A DNA stretch of 64,000 nt from Ustulina deusta (lineage: Eukaryota > Ascomycota > Sordariomycetes > Xylariales > Xylariaceae). This document shows, piece by piece, positions 60,669 to 64,000 of the stretch (its first letter is position 1; each line of letters opens with the position of its first letter). The stretch lies in contig JAJNNX010000018.1 in assembly GCA_023159155.1 (NCBI GenBank), forward strand, positions 186,001-250,000. The letters run 5' to 3'. The translations under genes were made by a program, and so were the position numbers. The notes beneath the pieces were generated by a model. That model was not told where the DNA came from. It did not search any database and saw only the letters and a program-made list of their open reading frames with translations.

Positions 60669-63600
60669 ATGGATTCCTTAGGCTTGGTATCCAACGATTC
60701 ATCTACCAAATCTCAGCAGCGGCCGTCATCGCCAGACCACAATGATGATGAGGATCCTTCGCAAAAGAGAGGACCCATGCGGAAGCGAACAAAGACTGGT
60801 TGCCTGAGTATGTCGCAATGTCCTCACTAACTAGTATCACGACTTGTACTGAGAATTTTCAAGCTTGTAGGAAGCGGCGCATCAAGTGCGACGAGGGAAA
60901 GCCAACATGCAATAACTGCTTGAAATCCAAGCGACAGTGTGAAGGCTACAACCAACGGGTTATTTTTAAAGACCCTCTTGGCGCATTTGCTGGAGCTCCT
61001 TACGGGCCAATACAATACCCAACCCCATCACCTCAGGCGCTGGTAAGGGAGCAGCAGTTATCGGCTGCTCAACAAAGATCTTCGTCTCAATCCCTCCAGA
61101 TTATCGCTCCGAAACCACCAACCGTTGGTTATCACCAACTTGTTACGCACCAATTCAGTCACTTTTATCCCAGTCAAGCCGGCCCTGTCCCACCACAACC
61201 GCCTGTAAACTTGGCCCCAAATCAATTTTTATCGCAGCCACAACCATCAAAATTCACGTTCTTCCCTCCTACAACTATCGATGCCTTCTCTCAGGCACAT
61301 GGCAGGCTGGAGGCGCCTGAAGGTAGTAGTCATTATTCATCTCGAGCCGCCCAAGATAGCAGCTCTCAGGGGCAGACTATAGCATCACCGCACCCTCATA
61401 GGCACCCTAGCGGGGGCAGAACATTTGTAGAAGTCGAACCGACACGTCGGGTACCTGAGGAGCAATTTCAGGATTGGGAATATGACCTCTACGACGACGA
61501 TGCGTCTATGGGCGAGTCAGACGACGAATTCCTCTCAGCACAAAGAGACTCACAAAACGGTCTTGATGGACTAGGAGTTGTTACTTCACAAAGACTTGAT
61601 CATCAGTATCATATGCTTGGCACCCATACGAGAACATTCTCAACTATTGGAGCGGAAACTGTACTTGCGACTTACGACCCTTCACCTGTTAATTCCCCTC
61701 TCACCGACAAGCATATCGCAGCGGTCTTCTGGCATTTTATCAATGTCACAGGGCCTAGTATGTCAATATACGAAAGACATCCCCTTGACCCTTCCAATAT
61801 CTTTCAGGGGCGGATACCAACTTCGAAGCAGCATGGATGGACCTGTAAGCGTAGAGCAATACTCTCCCAACAATCGTCGCACTAATCCATTATAGATGCC
61901 TTCCCAGTTATGTCATTCAGCCACCCAGCACTATTGCAGGCCATGCTTGCTCTTGGTAGCTTGCAGATCGCTAAACTTCAGAAAGTCCCGCCAACCGCAT
62001 CGCTTAAACATTACCATCTAGCCCTGAGAAGAATTGCAAAAAATGTGACGCGCCCTGCGAGACGCACCCAGACAGCTAATTTGGCAGCGACATTGATTCT
62101 TGCGTTCTACGAAGTCTGGAATTCGGATCATGACAAATGGTGCAGCCATTTGTTGGGAGCCCGTTGGATTATCAAGGAGATACCACTTTCCGAGATGACT
62201 AGGGCTATTATGGCGATCAAGATGAAGAAACGACAGGCTGAAATGGAGCAGGCTCGGTTTGGGACCTTCGGGGATTATCCTTCGACAGAGGACTCTGGTT
62301 TTCTGTATAAGGACTGGGACCTGATGGACGTGTCACTATTAAGCACCATCATGGGCCACGAAGTTTCTTGTGACGATCTTGGCATGCTGCCAGAAGAATT
62401 GAGTTCACACCCAAGGCCGAAATATATCTACACAAATAAGGATCTGGAGAGATATGAGCAGCTCAGCGACCTCTTCTGGTGGTATTGCAAGATGGACGTC
62501 TACCAAAGTATCCTTGGTGGGACCCGTCCATTGTGAGTACTTGATTTCGCCTTATTGGGGGTACCGATGCTAATCAGGCCAGCCTGCAATACCATACTTG
62601 GATGCAGTGTCCGCCGAGGTCACCGATTGGCAGACTTGATGCTATGTGAGTCTCAAAGAGGCTGCGAAGAACTCTACAGTGTACTACGCAGGGCTGACGA
62701 CATCTAGATATGGGAGTTACGACTATCTAGTCCTCCTTTTAGGCCGCCTAGCTAATTTCGTATCTCGTGATCTTTCGCGGAAGCGAGAAGCACTGTCACG
62801 AAGCGGATCTGGTGGCCCACGGCCGCCCCCAGGCATGTTTTCGGGTATGATGCCAGCTTCAGATAAAGTGATGCCGCCCATGGGTTTTAGTCCTCCGCGG
62901 GAAGATTCCTCTTCACCGCCGAGCGCCACACCCCAGTACCGCACAGATAGCGATCTCGACACTAGGACTGTCGAGGCGCTTCAGGAATGGGAGCAGATCC
63001 TTCTGGCCTTTCACGAGATCAAAAACCACTTCGGCCCCGATTTCGAGCCGCTGGGAGCTGATATATACCCGACACAGCCGACGCCCTATGGCCCTGCCAC
63101 CCACTACCGAACGTATTCAATCGCTGGCATCTGGATGAACTATTACATGGGCCTTATCGTCCTCCACCGAGCCCACCCGAAGATGCCACCGGTCGCTATG
63201 CTTGCCGCCGGCATGTCTGCTAACACCACCATGCCATGGGCGCTCAAACTCGGTCGAATCGCCGCGGGCCTGGAGGAAAACATCTCCCACCTGAAAGTGG
63301 TCAGTACCTTGATGGGTGCCGCATTGATAGAATCGGCATTTCCACTTTTCGTGGCCGGCGTACAAGTAAGTTAACCTTTGGACCTTTTTGCTCACTTCCG
63401 TTTATTTATTTTTCTTTCTGGCTTTCTTTCTTGTGGCGGGACGCTTTGCTTTTGCCGTCATATCACGAGACTTGCGTGCGTTTTTTTTTTTTTTTGCTGA
63501 TTACATTTCGTTTTGTCTTGTACAGCTCCAAGACGAGGCACAGCGACACTGGCTAATCCGGCGCCTGCGCGACATCGCCCGCCTGACGGGGTGGCAATCG

Positions 63601-64000
63601 GCGCACCAGATCGCCGACGGCTGCGAGTCGGCGTGGTCAAAGGCCGCGCAGCTAGGCCGGGGACCTCCGTACAAACCGGCGCCGGATCCCGAAGACGAGG
63701 AGGACGCAGCAAAGGAAGTGCGGAACCGACACAAGGCCAAGGAGCGGCAGCCCCCGCGTTCGAAGCCAGATCTCGCCCCGCCTGGCATGTCCTGGGTCTG
63801 GGGCAACCCGCGCCGGCTCGACCGACGCATCTTGGAGGAGGACGAGGCGGCGTCAGGAAGCGGAGGAGATGGGATGGGCATGGACAGTAGTAAAAAGATC
63901 GTGCTGGCTAAGGGTGAGAAGGCGTTTTATGCTATGGGATTGCTTAGCGTCGAACAGGATCTCGAAAAATTGGACCTAGATTCTGGAGATCGAGAGAAAT
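60669..64000 (+). CDS. Zn2Cys6 fungal transcription factor (3' end outside window)
   Basis: Exons 60669-60807, 60864-61844, 61896-62532, 62583-62645, 62708-63365 and 63526 to beyond 64000; at least 984 residues, still open at the window edge. Introns are 50-62 nt except the last (160 nt), which holds a T15 run. The binuclear zinc cluster lies at 45-72: C45, C48, C55, C62, C65 and C72 (CLTCRKRRIKC then CNNCLKSKRQC), preceded by the basic MRKRTKTG; the first intron falls inside the cluster. A Pro/Gln/Ser-rich linker and an acidic patch (YDLYDDDASMGESDDEF) follow, then a helical fungal regulatory domain from about residue 335 (DKHIAAVFWHFINVTGPSMS, HPALLQAMLALGSLQIAKLQ, CPPRSPIGRLDAIYGSYDYL). 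The protein should bind CGG-type DNA sites in the nucleus; its target genes are unknown. The tail includes WVWGNPRRLDRR. Confidence 0.92.

Noticed and set aside
1..64000. A secondary-metabolite cluster, CRISPR array, operon or phage-like system
   Set aside because: No PKS, NRPS or terpene synthase genes, no regularly spaced repeats and no prokaryotic signals; the genes are eukaryotic with introns and unrelated housekeeping roles.

Overview
The window reads as nuclear DNA of a filamentous ascomycete (Pezizomycotina, most likely a sordariomycete). The evidence is monocistronic genes on both strands, introns mostly of 50-80 nt with GTRNGT donors and CTRAC-like branch sites, and a typical fungal gene set: a Zn2Cys6 factor, a C2H2 factor with a fungal regulatory region, the one-polypeptide ergothioneine synthase Egt1, and a single-exon OPRTase. 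Non-coding DNA is rich in CCTACCTAGGTA-like words. I placed exon borders by hand from splice signals, reading frame and family knowledge; no alignment was run.

Left part (1-24.3 kb). A 3'-terminal Pro/Arg-rich disordered protein; a multi-KH RNA-binding protein in 8 exons; an AANAT-type GNAT acetyltransferase in 4 exons; on the minus strand the 60S biogenesis GTPase NOG1, cut into 20 exons, seven of them under 30 nt; URA5 (orotate phosphoribosyltransferase), divergent from NOG1; an 81-residue one-helix membrane protein with a 14-nt first exon; and a minus-strand C2H2/fungal-regulatory transcription factor with a possibly very long leader.

Middle (24.3-36.5 kb). About 12 kb without an intact gene, AT-rich in places. 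It holds a 455-bp non-autonomous DNA transposon candidate (about 97-bp terminal inverted repeats inside 10-bp direct repeats, Mutator-like) and some short coding-looking scraps.

Right part (36.5-64 kb). MRPL4 (uL29m), the Rab GDP-dissociation inhibitor GDI1, eIF2B-alpha (GCN3), then EGT1 on the minus strand (13 exons). A 6.5-kb gene-poor stretch with a GC-rich island follows. Then come DDI1 (minus; its start codon is split by an intron), RRP8 (minus, single exon), and a Zn2Cys6 transcription factor that runs off the right end.

The genes are mostly unrelated housekeeping functions: ribosome assembly (NOG1, RRP8), mitochondrial translation (MRPL4), translation initiation (GCN3), vesicle traffic (GDI1), pyrimidine synthesis (URA5), proteasome shuttling (DDI1) and antioxidant synthesis (EGT1). 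There is no biosynthetic cluster. The most unusual signals are the fragmentation of NOG1 (and partly EGT1 and GDI1) into micro-exons, the split start codon of DDI1, and the MULE-like element.
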